Shown here in pieces: positions 42,290-51,707 of a stretch of 64,000 nucleotides of DNA. Under the pieces are notes generated by a model, which saw nothing but the letters and a program-made list of their open reading frames with translations, was not told where the DNA came from and did no database searches. Source of the stretch: Acidobacteriota bacterium. Its GTDB lineage: Bacteria; Acidobacteriota; Terriglobia; Terriglobales; Acidobacteriaceae. Position numbers and translations under genes: made by a program. The stretch is from positions 186,001-250,000 of the forward strand of contig JABCZL010000004.1 in NCBI GenBank assembly GCA_013289685.1, read 5' to 3'. How positions within the stretch are numbered: position 1 is the stretch's first letter; each line of letters opens with the position of its first letter.

Positions 42290-43189
42290 TCAGCGCTGCG
42301 GCAACAGGCCGAAAGCTTTGGAATGAAACTCCATGACCTCGGCGAAGTGCGAAAGAAAATAAGTCAGGCTGTGATCGCCGGGGTACGGGTGATATTCGTG
42401 TTTGACGCCTTCTCTTTGCAGCTCCTCGTGCAAGGCCGCCGCTCCTTTTTCGAAGCCATAGTTGTCATCCTGGCCGCAGTTGAAATAGATGGCGAGATTT
42501 CGCAAAGCAGCTGCGTTTTTTTTCGCCAGCACAAACGGACTATTTTCGTTCCAGTGGGGCACGTTGATCGGCTTGCCGAATATTGGGGCCAGCACTCCTG
42601 CAAGAGGCGCTCCGGTCCGTGATGCGGAATCCAGGGTTTGGGGTGATTCGGTGATGAGCGCGGCACTCTGCGCACTGGCTGCGGAAAAGAGTTCAGGATG
42701 CGCGAAGGCGAAGCGCAACGCGCCATAGCCGCCCATCGAGATTCCGCTGATGGCGCGTCCCGCGCGCCCGGGACGAATCCGGTATTTACCCTCGATCTGG
42801 GGAATGAACTCCTGCAGGAAAAAATCGTTGTAGCGCACAGAACCATCCGCAGAGTTGATATAAAAGCTGCGCCTGCCCTCCGGAGACACGATTAGAAAAT
42901 CTCCCATCTTGTGCTGGTTGCGCAGATCGTCGAGCAACGTCCAACCGCCGCCGTTGAAAAGCGTTTGCTCGTTGTCGCCCAGGCCGTGTAGAAAGTAGAG
43001 GATCGGATAACGCTTCGCGGGATGCAAAGCCGCGCTCGCGTCGTAGCCTGAGGGCAAGTAGACGCAGTAGTGGACCACTTGCTTGAGAATCTGGCTGTTG
43101 AGCGCGCTGCAGTCGATGCGGCTCTGAGCGGCCGCCGAGCCGGCGGCAATCACTAGGAATAATAAGACCGGTCTGCAGGCGCGGATCAT
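42290..43189 (-). CDS. Secreted alpha/beta-hydrolase esterase
   Basis: 299 residues from ATG 43189 (MIRACRPVLLFLVIAAGSAA signal peptide, cleavage near AAAQS); the frame is open further upstream, into the permease gene. The fold is that of the esterase D/feruloyl-esterase family: YPILYFLHGLGDN, then nucleophile Ser151 in GISMGGYG, an Asp near 241 (GQDDNYG) and His273 in PGDHSLTYF. It hydrolyses carboxylic esters outside the cytoplasm; the substrate is not evident. It starts 10 bp after the stop codon of the MacB-like permease and may be the last gene of that operon. Confidence 0.85.
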   Translation of the reverse strand: MIRACRPVLLFLVIAAGSAAAQSRIDCSALNSQILKQVVHYCVYLPSGYDASAALHPAKRYPILYFLHGLGDNEQTLFNGGGWTLLDDLRNQHKMGDFLIVSPEGRRSFYINSADGSVRYNDFFLQEFIPQIEGKYRIRPGRAGRAISGISMGGYGALRFAFAHPELFSAASAQSAALITESPQTLDSASRTGAPLAGVLAPIFGKPINVPHWNENSPFVLAKKNAAALRNLAIYFNCGQDDNYGFEKGAAALHEELQREGVKHEYHPYPGDHSLTYFLSHFAEVMEFHSKAFGLLPQR

Positions 43190-43199
43190 GCGGGTCGGT

Positions 43200-44609
43200 T
43201 TACTCGTAGCGTAGCGCCTGCACGGGATCGAGTCGGGCGGCGCGACCCGCGGGATACCAACCGGAAACCAAGCTGACTCCGAATGCAAACAGAAGGGCAA
43301 ATCCGACTAGCCCCCACGGTACTGCCCAGAAATGCTCAGGCGGTAAGCCCTGGCGCTTGAGATACACGTTGGTTCCCAGATTGATCACTTGACCGATGGT
43401 CCAGCCTAGGACGACTCCCACCACGCCGCCCAAAATCCCCATGGCTCCGGCCTCGGCAAGGAAAAGCCACATCACATCCGCGTCGCTGGCGCCGATGGCC
43501 TTCATGATGCCGATCTCGCGGCGGCGTTCCAGGATAGCCATGACCAGAGTATTCACAATCCCGATCGATGCGACGACTAACGCCAGGCTCCCGAAAATCC
43601 CCAGGAACGCAAACAGAACCGCGAATACTTGCTTAAGACCACGGCTGGCGTCCAGAATCGAGAACGTATTGAAGCCCATGTTCTTGATTGCGTCTTCGAC
43701 GGCCTGTATCTGAGCTGGATTTCTCACTCGAACGCCGATCGAGGAATAAACCGGCTGGCCACTCGCAGCCCGTGAAACTTCACTCAGATCGACGGACTGC
43801 ATCACGTGGAGTCCTTCCGCAAATTTTAGGGGCAGGAACACCTTCGCCCGGATCGGGCCGCGCATGCTTTCCGGATCCAGGTCTGCGATGCCGACAATTT
43901 TGACTTTCTCTTCGCGGGAAACCACGGAATACGAAGCGGCCGCGAGAGAGTTGTCGAACGGAATCGCGCCGTTGGTGACGGGAGCCGATGGCTGCACTGC
44001 GCCGGAAACACGCTGCGCATAGTTCATCGTCAATTCCTTGCCCAGCAGCGGCTTTGCGAGGTCGGCGACGTTGGTCTCGTCGACTCCTCGACCAGGAGCC
44101 TTGCCCAACAATTCCTCGGCAAATGTCTTTTGCAGGATCACCTCGGGCGCGGTGTCGGAAGAAAAGAAGGCGCCCTGCATGCCCTCGAAAGCATCGTTGG
44201 CTTTCGCCGACGAGGGCAGCGCTGAGATCATCGTCATATGCGGCTTATCTTCGAAGCGCAGCTCCGTTCTGAAGCGAATGTCGGGGTAGGCTTCGATTAC
44301 GTTGGATAGGCGCTCGATCTCCTGGCGCGCGGTCTCGTCCAGAACGCGGCTTTCGCTAGGAGCGGGTCCGTTCCGCTCTTCATCGCGCCCCATGCCGCGA
44401 GGATCACGGCGCGAGGTGACCACAACCGTATCAAACAGCCCGGACCTTACCAGGCGTCGCGAAATCAGCTGCTGCAAGCCGATTCCAAGAGACAGCATGG
44501 CGACCAGAGAGGCTACCCCCACGGAAATCCCCATCGTGGTCAGCGAGTTTCGCAGCAACGACTCCCGCAGATTCCGTAGTGCGAGTTCGGTCAGGTCTGG
44601 AATCTTCAC
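43200..44609 (-). CDS. MacB/FtsX-type ABC permease
   Basis: 469 residues. A cytoplasmic start (LTELALRNLRESLLRNSLTT) leads into helix 1 (GISVGVASLVAMLSLGIGL), then a long periplasmic domain (~60-330) and three C-terminal helices with the conserved ERRREIGIMKAIGASDADVM segment. It is complete for the family. With the ATPase encoded upstream (four-base overlap) it would form a MacB/LolCDE-like complex that moves a lipid, lipoprotein or toxic compound mechanically from the periplasm. No dedicated adaptor gene is adjacent. Confidence 0.9.
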   Translation of the reverse strand: MKIPDLTELALRNLRESLLRNSLTTMGISVGVASLVAMLSLGIGLQQLISRRLVRSGLFDTVVVTSRRDPRGMGRDEERNGPAPSESRVLDETARQEIERLSNVIEAYPDIRFRTELRFEDKPHMTMISALPSSAKANDAFEGMQGAFFSSDTAPEVILQKTFAEELLGKAPGRGVDETNVADLAKPLLGKELTMNYAQRVSGAVQPSAPVTNGAIPFDNSLAAASYSVVSREEKVKIVGIADLDPESMRGPIRAKVFLPLKFAEGLHVMQSVDLSEVSRAASGQPVYSSIGVRVRNPAQIQAVEDAIKNMGFNTFSILDASRGLKQVFAVLFAFLGIFGSLALVVASIGIVNTLVMAILERRREIGIMKAIGASDADVMWLFLAEAGAMGILGGVVGVVLGWTIGQVINLGTNVYLKRQGLPPEHFWAVPWGLVGFALLFAFGVSLVSGWYPAGRAARLDPVQALRYE

Positions 44610-45370
44610 GACTGCCCTCCCCGAATTTGAACATCGTCGACAGTGGGCGCGTTCGGGCGATCATCGATCAACTTTCCGTCCGCTAGGAAGATCATGCGTT
44701 GCGCGTAACGTTCGGCCAGGGCGCGCTCGTGCGTCACCATCACGACTGTCATTCCCAACTCGCGGTTGAACTGGCGGACCATATCCATGATTTCCTTTCC
44801 CGTATGGCTGTCGAGGTTGCCGGTGGGCTCGTCAGCCAGGAGAAGCTGCGGACGGTTGATCAAGGCCCGCGCCAGAGCCGCCCGCTGCTGCTCGCCGCCG
44901 GACAGCTCGCTCGGTCGATGATTCATGCGGGCCAGCAATCCTACTCGCTCCAAGGCCTGGCGAGCCAGAGTCTGGCGCTGGCCCCGATCGACTTCTGCAA
45001 ACCGCAGCGGGAGGTCCACGTTCTCGGCAAGCGTCATACTGGCGATCAGATTGAACGACTGGAACACCATGCCCACCACGCGCAGGCGGTACTTGGCCAG
45101 TTCTTCGCGCGAGAGCTTGGCCAGATCGCGATCCTGCACGACAACGCTTCCCGACGTCGGACGATCGAGACCGGCGATTAGATTTAGAACGGAAGACTTG
45201 CCCGAACCGGAAGTTCCCAGCAGCGCGACAAACTCTCCGGCGCGGACCTCGATCGAGACGCCATCCACCGCACGGATCACGGTCTCACCCATGCGGTAGT
45301 GACGGCAAAGATTCTCGCTGCGGATCGCCACGGTGCCCCGCGCGGCGGGAACTACGGGAGCAGTCGTCAT
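44606..45370 (-). CDS. LolD/MacB-type ABC ATPase
   Basis: 254 residues. Walker A GTSGSGKSS, Q-loop VFQSFN, signature LSGGEQQR, Walker B LLLADEPTGNLDS and the switch His (VTHE) are all present. The DEPTGNLDS sequence and short length place it in the MacB/LolD group. It powers the adjacent permease. The start is 5 bp after the stop codon of the MsbA-like gene; its 3' end overlaps the permease gene. Confidence 0.93.
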   Translation of the reverse strand: MTTAPVVPAARGTVAIRSENLCRHYRMGETVIRAVDGVSIEVRAGEFVALLGTSGSGKSSVLNLIAGLDRPTSGSVVVQDRDLAKLSREELAKYRLRVVGMVFQSFNLIASMTLAENVDLPLRFAEVDRGQRQTLARQALERVGLLARMNHRPSELSGGEQQRAALARALINRPQLLLADEPTGNLDSHTGKEIMDMVRQFNRELGMTVVMVTHERALAERYAQRMIFLADGKLIDDRPNAPTVDDVQIRGGQS

Positions 45371-45375
45371 AGGCG

Positions 45376-47274
45376 CTAGCGCATTTCTCCTCGCAGCACG
45401 CGCAGAGCGTCGCCTGCCTTCACGTCGCCACTTTTGGGATCTGCGCCATTGCCATTCACCGCAACCGCGTCGCCTTCGCCGGGAGCCAGGAACAGATTTT
45501 CTTCGACTCCGTGCTGGCGTGTGTAGAGGTCATAATAGCGGCCACGCGCCGCATAGAGCTGGGTGTGCGTGCCCCGTTCCACGATCTGCCCCTGTTCCAT
45601 CACCATGATCTGGTCGGCTCGGCGAATCGTTGAAAGCCGGTGCGCGATGACGAACGTTGTGCGTCCCTGCATCAGATAGGACAGCCCCTGCTGGATCATC
45701 TGTTCCGATTCCGAATCGAGGCTGGAAGTTGCTTCGTCGAGAATCAGGATGCGGGGCTCTGCGAGAATTGCGCGGGCAATGGAGATCCGTTGCCGCTGGC
45801 CGCCCGAAAGTTTCACCCCACGCTCGCCAACTACGGTGTCGTACTTGTCGGCAAACGACTCGGCGAATTCGTCGACGCGAGCGATGCGGCAGGCCCGCAT
45901 GACTTCTTCCTCAGTCGCATCCGGACGAGAGAAGGCGACGTTCTGACGGATCGTTCCGTCGAACAAAAACGATTCCTGCAGCACTACGCCTAACCGCGTG
46001 CGGAAGGAGTCGAGCCGCACCGTGCTCAAGTCCACTCCGTCCACGCGGATGGTTCCCTTTGACGGAACATAGAAGGCCGAGATCAAGCCGATGGTCGTCG
46101 ACTTCCCCGACCCCGACGAACCGACGAGCGCCGTCACGGTTCCCGGCTCAGAGCGGAAGGAAATGTCGCGCAGAACATCGTGAGTTCCGTCGTAGCTGAA
46201 AGTTACATTTTCGAACTCAACTGTGCCCACAATGTCGCGAAGCTGCACGGAGCGCTTCGGGTCCTGATCCTCCGGCCGCTCCGCCATGATTTCCTGGGTG
46301 CGCTCCAAACCAGCCAGCGCCTCGGTGAGTTGCGTGCCGATGGACACCACCTGCATGACGGGAGCGATCAGGAATACGAGCAGGAAATTGTAAGAAAAAT
46401 AGCTGCCCGCAGTCAGCGTGTGAGCGGCCATCTGACGTCCGCCGACGTACATGGTCGCAGCTCCGACCACGCCGAGCAGCAAACTCGCGGAAAGCCCCAT
46501 CAGCGAAGTCGCGGTCAATGTGCGCATCACATTGTCGAGCAAGCGGCGCACGCCACCCGCAAAAATCTTTTCCTCGCGCTCTTCCGCGTGATATCCCTTG
46601 ATGACTCGAACGCCGCCCAGAGATTCGGTGAGACGCCCGGTCACTTCCGCATTGATCTTGCCGCGTTCCCGGAAAATAGGACGGATCGTCGCAAAAGCTC
46701 GATTCAAGGCGAAGGCGAAGCATCCGAGGGAGCCGACGGCAATCAGCGTCAGGGGCGCGCTGATGCGCAGCAGCAGCCCGAGCGCAATGCCGGCCGCGAC
46801 CAATCCTCCGGCAAAGTCCACCAGGCCGGTCCCCAGCAGATTACGGACGCCCTCTACGTCGGTCATGATCCGGGACACCAGCGCTCCGGTTTTGTTGGCA
46901 TCGTAAAAGGCCACCGGCAGGCGGGAAATATGTATCTGCACTTTTTGGCGAAGGTCGGCAATCAGGCGTTGGGCAGCCTTCGACAACAACTGCGTTAGAG
47001 AGAAAGAAGTGACACCCTGAATGAGCGTCGCAAATAAAACCCCAAAAACCAACGGCCGCAGCAGCCCTGTTTGGCCCTTAGTCACGACGTTATCAATCAG
47101 AAATTTCGAGGAATACGGCAGCACGAATCCGGCGACCTTGTTGATCACCATCAGCACGAAGCCCAGCGCGAGCAGTCCGCGGCGCGGGCGCATCAACTTC
47201 CAGACTTCCGGCCAAACGGCCTTCAGACGCTGGATCTTCGGAGGCTTCTCGGCTTCTTTGGGTGGAGAACTCAA
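45376..47274 (-). CDS. MsbA-like ABC exporter (fused membrane and ATPase domains)
   Basis: 632 residues from TTG 47274. Six membrane helices (~35-320) are followed by an ATPase domain (~360-600) with Walker A VGSSGSGKSTT, Q-loop VLQESFLF, signature KLSGGQRQR, Walker B ILILDEATSSLD and HRLSTIRRAD. The type is that of homodimeric lipid or drug exporters. The last 35 residues (VNGNGADPKSGDVKAGDALR) are a disordered tail. It is first in a minus-strand run with the MacB-like pair and the esterase. It is divergent from the histidine kinase gene, only ~110 bp away. The substrate is unknown. Confidence 0.9.
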   Translation of the reverse strand: MSSPPKEAEKPPKIQRLKAVWPEVWKLMRPRRGLLALGFVLMVINKVAGFVLPYSSKFLIDNVVTKGQTGLLRPLVFGVLFATLIQGVTSFSLTQLLSKAAQRLIADLRQKVQIHISRLPVAFYDANKTGALVSRIMTDVEGVRNLLGTGLVDFAGGLVAAGIALGLLLRISAPLTLIAVGSLGCFAFALNRAFATIRPIFRERGKINAEVTGRLTESLGGVRVIKGYHAEEREEKIFAGGVRRLLDNVMRTLTATSLMGLSASLLLGVVGAATMYVGGRQMAAHTLTAGSYFSYNFLLVFLIAPVMQVVSIGTQLTEALAGLERTQEIMAERPEDQDPKRSVQLRDIVGTVEFENVTFSYDGTHDVLRDISFRSEPGTVTALVGSSGSGKSTTIGLISAFYVPSKGTIRVDGVDLSTVRLDSFRTRLGVVLQESFLFDGTIRQNVAFSRPDATEEEVMRACRIARVDEFAESFADKYDTVVGERGVKLSGGQRQRISIARAILAEPRILILDEATSSLDSESEQMIQQGLSYLMQGRTTFVIAHRLSTIRRADQIMVMEQGQIVERGTHTQLYAARGRYYDLYTRQHGVEENLFLAPGEGDAVAVNGNGADPKSGDVKAGDALRVLRGEMR

Positions 47275-47387
47275 TCTACTGTTTGACTCCGTTGGCGCCA
47301 GATTCGCTTCATTATTACTGCATTGTCACACATCTGCGGTTGAAGCGCCGGGCGCCGTCACCCGCCCGCCGCCCTGTGACAGGCGCT

Positions 47388-48779
47388 ATGCCAACGTTGT
47401 ATGCTCGGGGCGTGTCCCGCCCGTCTCCGCCGGACCGATCACCGACCCTAGGCCTGTTGCTGGGCCTGCTGATCACGCTGTCTGCGGTCGTGGCGTATTC
47501 GGCCTACATCACGTGGCAGGTGACCGGTCTGCGCAAGTTGCAGACCGAACTGGTGGACCGCAACCGCAAGGATTCGCTGCAGTTGCTGAGAATCCAGAAC
47601 GACCTCAACCTGCTCGCCGTCGCCATGCGCGACATGGTGAGCAGCGATGAACCCTACCCTCTGACGGCGTGGTCCGCGCAGTTCCAGCGCATTCGAACCG
47701 ATCTGGACGATGCGATGCGCCTGGAGGCGGGATTCGCCGCAGCCAGCCGCACTCCGGAGCAGAGCACGTTTCTCACGGGCAATTTCAACCAGTTCTGGGA
47801 TGCTGTGGACCGTGTCTTCGCTCTCGCCCACGACGGCAAGGACAAAGAGGCGCGCGAGCAGATTCAGCTTTCGCTCCAGGAGCGGCAGGCGGCGCTGAGT
47901 ACCGCTGTGGCCCGTTTGCTGGTGCAGAACAGCGAGAACGAGGAGCAGGCCGGGCAGCGCATCGTTCAGATCTACGACCGGGTGCAGCGGCAGGTCTATG
48001 TTTTTCTGGCCGCGACGTTGCTGGCGATCCTGCTGAACGGGCTTTCGGGGATTCGCTGGAACCGGCGTCTGTTTGCGCGCCTGGCTGAGGTTTCCGAGCG
48101 TCGTAGCGAGTTGGCGCAGAAACTCATTGCCACGCAGGAATCCACTCTGCGCTACATCTCGCGCGAGTTACATGATGAATTCGGCCAAATCCTCACAGCC
48201 GTTGGGTCAATGCTGCGCCGAGCGGGAACGCACGCACCCGAGGGTTCATCGCTGCGAGTCGATTTGCAGGAGGTGCTCGTGACTGTGCAGACTACATTGG
48301 AGAGTGTGCGCAGTCTTTCGCAGGCGCTGCATCCGGTGATGCTGGACGAGGCTGGACTTGAGAGCACGATGGACTGGTACATTCCTACCATAGAAAGACA
48401 AACCGGGATTGCCATATCCTATGAGAAGCAGGGAGTGGCGTTTCCCGTGGATGGCGGCGCCGGTGTGCACGTGTATCGCGTCCTACAGGAAGCGCTGAAC
48501 AATGTGGCGCGGCACTCCGGCGCCAAGGCGGCATGGGTGCGCTTGCGTTTCCTGCCCTATGCTCTGGAATTGGAAGTAGAAGATCATGGCGTCGGGCTCG
48601 CCGAGCGGCCCAGCAACCACGGGATTGGATTGGTGGCGATGCGCGAACGCTCCGAGTTGATGGGCGGGCAAATTATTTTTTCGCGTCCTCCGGAAGGTGG
48701 AACCCGCGTGCATTTAGCTGTCCCCAGGGAGAAGGCAGAGTCTTATGGAAAAGAAGATCACAGTGTTGCTGGTGGATGA
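47388..48779 (+). CDS. Membrane sensor histidine kinase (HisKA_3 type)
   Basis: 463 residues from ATG 47388; earlier starts would lie in the upstream promoter region. Two membrane helices (about 20-42, LLLGLLITLSAVVAYSA, and 205-222, VFLAATLLAILLNG) bracket a helical periplasmic sensor. The dimerisation/phosphorylation domain holds RELHDEFGQ with His262. The ATPase domain has LQEALNNVARHSGAK (N-box), HGVGLAE (G1) and GIGLVAMRER (G2). It would phosphorylate the response regulator encoded next, whose start lies 35 bp before this gene's stop. The signal is unknown. Confidence 0.92.
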   Translation: MPTLYARGVSRPSPPDRSPTLGLLLGLLITLSAVVAYSAYITWQVTGLRKLQTELVDRNRKDSLQLLRIQNDLNLLAVAMRDMVSSDEPYPLTAWSAQFQRIRTDLDDAMRLEAGFAAASRTPEQSTFLTGNFNQFWDAVDRVFALAHDGKDKEAREQIQLSLQERQAALSTAVARLLVQNSENEEQAGQRIVQIYDRVQRQVYVFLAATLLAILLNGLSGIRWNRRLFARLAEVSERRSELAQKLIATQESTLRYISRELHDEFGQILTAVGSMLRRAGTHAPEGSSLRVDLQEVLVTVQTTLESVRSLSQALHPVMLDEAGLESTMDWYIPTIERQTGIAISYEKQGVAFPVDGGAGVHVYRVLQEALNNVARHSGAKAAWVRLRFLPYALELEVEDHGVGLAERPSNHGIGLVAMRERSELMGGQIIFSRPPEGGTRVHLAVPREKAESYGKEDHSVAGG

Positions 48780-49374
48780 TCACAGCCTGGTGCGGCGCGG
48801 TTTCCGCCGCATGCTGGAAGACGAGTCCGACATGGAGGTCGTCGGCGAAGCGGGCACCGGCGAGGATTCCATCAAACTGGCGAAACAACTTCATCCCCAG
48901 GTGGTGGTGATGGATTGCGCTCTGCCGGGCATGAACGGCCTGCAGGCCACGCGGCAGATTGTCGAGGATTCGCCCGACACCGCGGTTCTCATGCTCAGTA
49001 TGCACACGGAGAATACGTGGGTGCGCCAAGCGATCGAAGCCGGAGCCAAGGGATACGTTCTGAAGAACGCCATGGATCTGGAGCTCGGGGCGGCCATCCG
49101 CAAGATTGCCGCCGGAGAAACGGTGTTCGATCCGCTGGTCGAGCAGCGATCCGCGCTGAAGGGAGAGCGCAGCGCGGCGCTCACGCCGCGGGAACTGGAA
49201 GTGCTGCAGATGATCGTCGACGGCAAGTCGAACAAGGAGATCGCGGTCGTGCTCGAACTGAGTGCCAACACGGTCGCCGTTCATCGCGCCAACATCATGA
49301 ATTCGCTGGGAATTCATAAGACTGCGGAACTGGTGGTATATGCGATTCGCTCCGGGTTGGTGAACGTTCCGTGA
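48745..49374 (+). CDS. NarL/FixJ family response regulator
   Basis: 209 residues. The receiver domain (~5-120) has the acidic pair in LLVDDHSL, phosphorylatable Asp57 (VVMDCALPGMNG), Ser/Thr switch and Lys (AKGYVLK). A LuxR-type HTH (~145-205) reads LTPRELEVLQMIVDGKSNKE then LSANTVAVHRANIMNSLGI. It is a DNA-binding transcription regulator controlled by the kinase upstream. The reading frame ends by overlapping the start of the CRTAC1-type gene (GTGA), so kinase, regulator and that gene are co-translated. Confidence 0.93.
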   Translation: MEKKITVLLVDDHSLVRRGFRRMLEDESDMEVVGEAGTGEDSIKLAKQLHPQVVVMDCALPGMNGLQATRQIVEDSPDTAVLMLSMHTENTWVRQAIEAGAKGYVLKNAMDLELGAAIRKIAAGETVFDPLVEQRSALKGERSAALTPRELEVLQMIVDGKSNKEIAVVLELSANTVAVHRANIMNSLGIHKTAELVVYAIRSGLVNVP

Positions 49375-51083
49375 AATGCTCCGTGAATCGCAGGTCTTTC
49401 CTACGGGGAATGGGAATGGCAGGACTGGCGTCGTGCCCGCAATTGCGGGCGCTGACGGTGCAAACGGGAGCCGCGGTTTCTCCTGGCTTTCGATTTACAG
49501 ACGTGACCGGCTCTGCCGGAATTCATTTCCAACACAACAGCGGAGCCTTCGGCGGCAAGTTTCTGCCCGAGACACTCGGCTCCGGTTGCGCGTTTCTGGA
49601 TTACGATCGCGACGGCTGGCAGGACATTCTTCTGATTAACGGCGCCGACTGGCCCGGCCACAAGAAGAATCGCTCCACGCTGCGCCTCTATCACAACAAC
49701 GGCAACGGCACGTTCACCGACGTGACGGTACGCGCCGGGCTCGATGTCGAAATGTACGGCATGGGCGTGGCGGTTGGAGATTACAACAACGACGGCTTCC
49801 CCGACATTCTGATCACTTGCGTGGGCCAGAACCGTTTGTTTCGTAACACCGGGAAGGGCACGTTTGTCGATGTGACCAGTGTGAGCGGGTTGGGCAAGCG
49901 CGAGGGATTCAGCACTTCCGCGTTGTGGTTCGACTACGACCGCGATGGATTGCTCGATCTTTTTGTCTGCAACTACGTGAAGTGGTCGCCCGAGCACGAT
50001 GTGTTCTGCAGCCTCGACGGAAAACACAAATCGTACTGCACTCCCGAAGCCTATCGGGGAGCCACCTGCTGGCTCTTTCATAATCGCGGCGACGGCACGT
50101 TCGAAGACGTAACCGCGGCCAGCGGAATTTTCGACAGCAGTTCCAAGTCGCTGGGTGTGGCCTTATTCAGCGATAACCACGATGGCTGGCCCGATCTGCT
50201 CGTGGCCAACGACACTCAACCCAATAAACTCTATCGCAACCAGCACAATGGCACCTTCAAGGATACCGCCGTGGAGGCCGGCCTCGCTTTCAGTAGCGAA
50301 GGCAAGGCCCGCGCGGGCATGGGAGTCGACGTGGGTGATTTCGACAACTCGGGCACGCCGGGGGTCGCCATCACAAACTTCGACAACGAAATGATCGGAC
50401 TCTACCGCCTGAGTGGCAAGAGTTTCGAAGACATTGCGCCGCAATCCGGCGTGGGCATTGCCTCCAGGAATAGCCTGGGATTTGGCTGCTCCTTTCTTGA
50501 CGTCAACCTCGATGGCTGGCTCGACTTCGCCGTGGCCAACGGACACATTGACGAAACCGTGCGCAACATTCGCGGCAACGTGGGGTACGCGCAGCCGCCG
50601 CAGTTATTTCTCAATCGAGGCAAGGGAAGCTTTCGCGAAGTTGCGGCAGAAGTTGACGGAGGCTTTGATCTGCCAAAAGTCGGCCGTGGACTTGCCTATG
50701 CCGACTTCGATCGCGACGGCGATCTTGACCTTCTGCTCACCACCAACAACGGACCGGCGTATTTGTATCGCAACGATCAACTCAGCGGAAATCGCAGCAT
50801 CCGTTTTCGTTTGGTAGGAACCAAATCAAGCCGCGACGGGATCGGCGCACTGGTTCGCGTCTTCGCTGGCGGGCTGACGCAGTCTCGCCTGGTGAAGGGC
50901 GGTTCGAGCTATTTGTCCCAGTCCGAACTCCCGGTGACTTTTGGATTGGAAAAACAGGACCGCATCGAACGCGTCGTGATCGACTGGCCTAGCGGACGCA
51001 CGGAAGAATACAAGAATCTCGCGGCGGGCCGCTGCTATGAGTGCACGGAAGGAAAAGGAATCGTCCCGCAAAACGGCTACTGA
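49371..51083 (+). CDS. Tat-exported FG-GAP / ASPIC-UnbV (CRTAC1-type) protein
   Basis: 570 residues from GTG 49371. The N-terminus has a twin-arginine motif (NRRSFLRGMGMAG). FG-GAP/VCBS-type blades recur, each with a Ca-binding D-x-D-x-D-G: LDYDRDGWQDIL, GDYNNDGFPDIL, FDYDRDGLLDLF, ADFDRDGDLDLL. The C-terminus is the UnbV/ASPIC domain (RDGIGALVRVFAGGLTQSRL, VVIDWPSGRTEEYKNL). Such proteins are folded, calcium-binding surface or periplasmic propellers; their role is generally unknown. It is coupled to the two-component system, which is unusual and suggests it takes part in the sensing, or is its main target. Confidence 0.9.
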   Translation: MKCSVNRRSFLRGMGMAGLASCPQLRALTVQTGAAVSPGFRFTDVTGSAGIHFQHNSGAFGGKFLPETLGSGCAFLDYDRDGWQDILLINGADWPGHKKNRSTLRLYHNNGNGTFTDVTVRAGLDVEMYGMGVAVGDYNNDGFPDILITCVGQNRLFRNTGKGTFVDVTSVSGLGKREGFSTSALWFDYDRDGLLDLFVCNYVKWSPEHDVFCSLDGKHKSYCTPEAYRGATCWLFHNRGDGTFEDVTAASGIFDSSSKSLGVALFSDNHDGWPDLLVANDTQPNKLYRNQHNGTFKDTAVEAGLAFSSEGKARAGMGVDVGDFDNSGTPGVAITNFDNEMIGLYRLSGKSFEDIAPQSGVGIASRNSLGFGCSFLDVNLDGWLDFAVANGHIDETVRNIRGNVGYAQPPQLFLNRGKGSFREVAAEVDGGFDLPKVGRGLAYADFDRDGDLDLLLTTNNGPAYLYRNDQLSGNRSIRFRLVGTKSSRDGIGALVRVFAGGLTQSRLVKGGSSYLSQSELPVTFGLEKQDRIERVVIDWPSGRTEEYKNLAAGRCYECTEGKGIVPQNGY

Positions 51084-51703
51084 GCGGAACTTGCGGCAGA
51101 GCGTCTCGCTACGCTCCCAGCAGCAATCAGATCAATCTCCACCGAATCATTCACCCGCAGGAATAGCGTGCTCGGATTCTTCATTCCCCACTTCGTATAT
51201 GGAACCGTGAAGTGAACCGAGGCGGTCCAATGGTCTGCAGACATCTCCACTTCGGCGGGCACCGCGATCTCGCGATCCACCCCGTGAATGCTGAACATGC
51301 CGTGAACCTTCACCGAAGACTTCCCCTCCCTTGCGACGGCGCCTTCGATCTTGTCGGGATGAAACACAATCTCGGGATAGCGCTCGCTCTCCAGTACTTC
51401 CTTATGCATCTTGCGGTCGCGCGTGCCGCTGCCACTCTCGCCGCTTTTTGCATCGACCACAATCTCGCCCGACATTTTTCCCGAGGCCGGGTCAAACTGT
51501 AAGGCTCCGCGTTTCAGACGAAACGTTCCATGCACGGTGTGAAGAACGTCTCCCAGAGTGAACTTGACGGAGGTTTGCTCGGGGTCCAGCTGGAAAGCCC
51601 TATCCTCGGCCGCAGCGAAAATAGCAAGAGCGGCCAGCAGAGTTAGAACAACCAATCCAAATCCGGGAACACGCTTGTAAGCCGCATGCTTGGCGACGTT
51701 CAT
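51077..51703 (-). CDS. YceI-family periplasmic lipid-binding protein
   Basis: 208 residues. Signal peptide (FGLVVLTLLAALAIFAAAED), then the YceI lipocalin-like barrel: FQLDPEQTSVKFTLGDVLHT, VHGTFRLKRGALQFDP, SGEIVVDAKSGESG, RDRKMHKEVLESERYPEIVF. These proteins bind isoprenoid-type lipids in the periplasm. The C-terminal tail (SVARRSAASSAQ) is beyond the usual domain. The gene is convergent with the CRTAC1-type gene (stop codons overlap by 7 bp) and lies 5 bp after the oxidoreductase gene in the same direction, so it may belong to the polyketide synthase operon. Confidence 0.88.
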   Translation of the reverse strand: MNVAKHAAYKRVPGFGLVVLTLLAALAIFAAAEDRAFQLDPEQTSVKFTLGDVLHTVHGTFRLKRGALQFDPASGKMSGEIVVDAKSGESGSGTRDRKMHKEVLESERYPEIVFHPDKIEGAVAREGKSSVKVHGMFSIHGVDREIAVPAEVEMSADHWTASVHFTVPYTKWGMKNPSTLFLRVNDSVEIDLIAAGSVARRSAASSAQ

Positions 51704-51707
51704 GATG

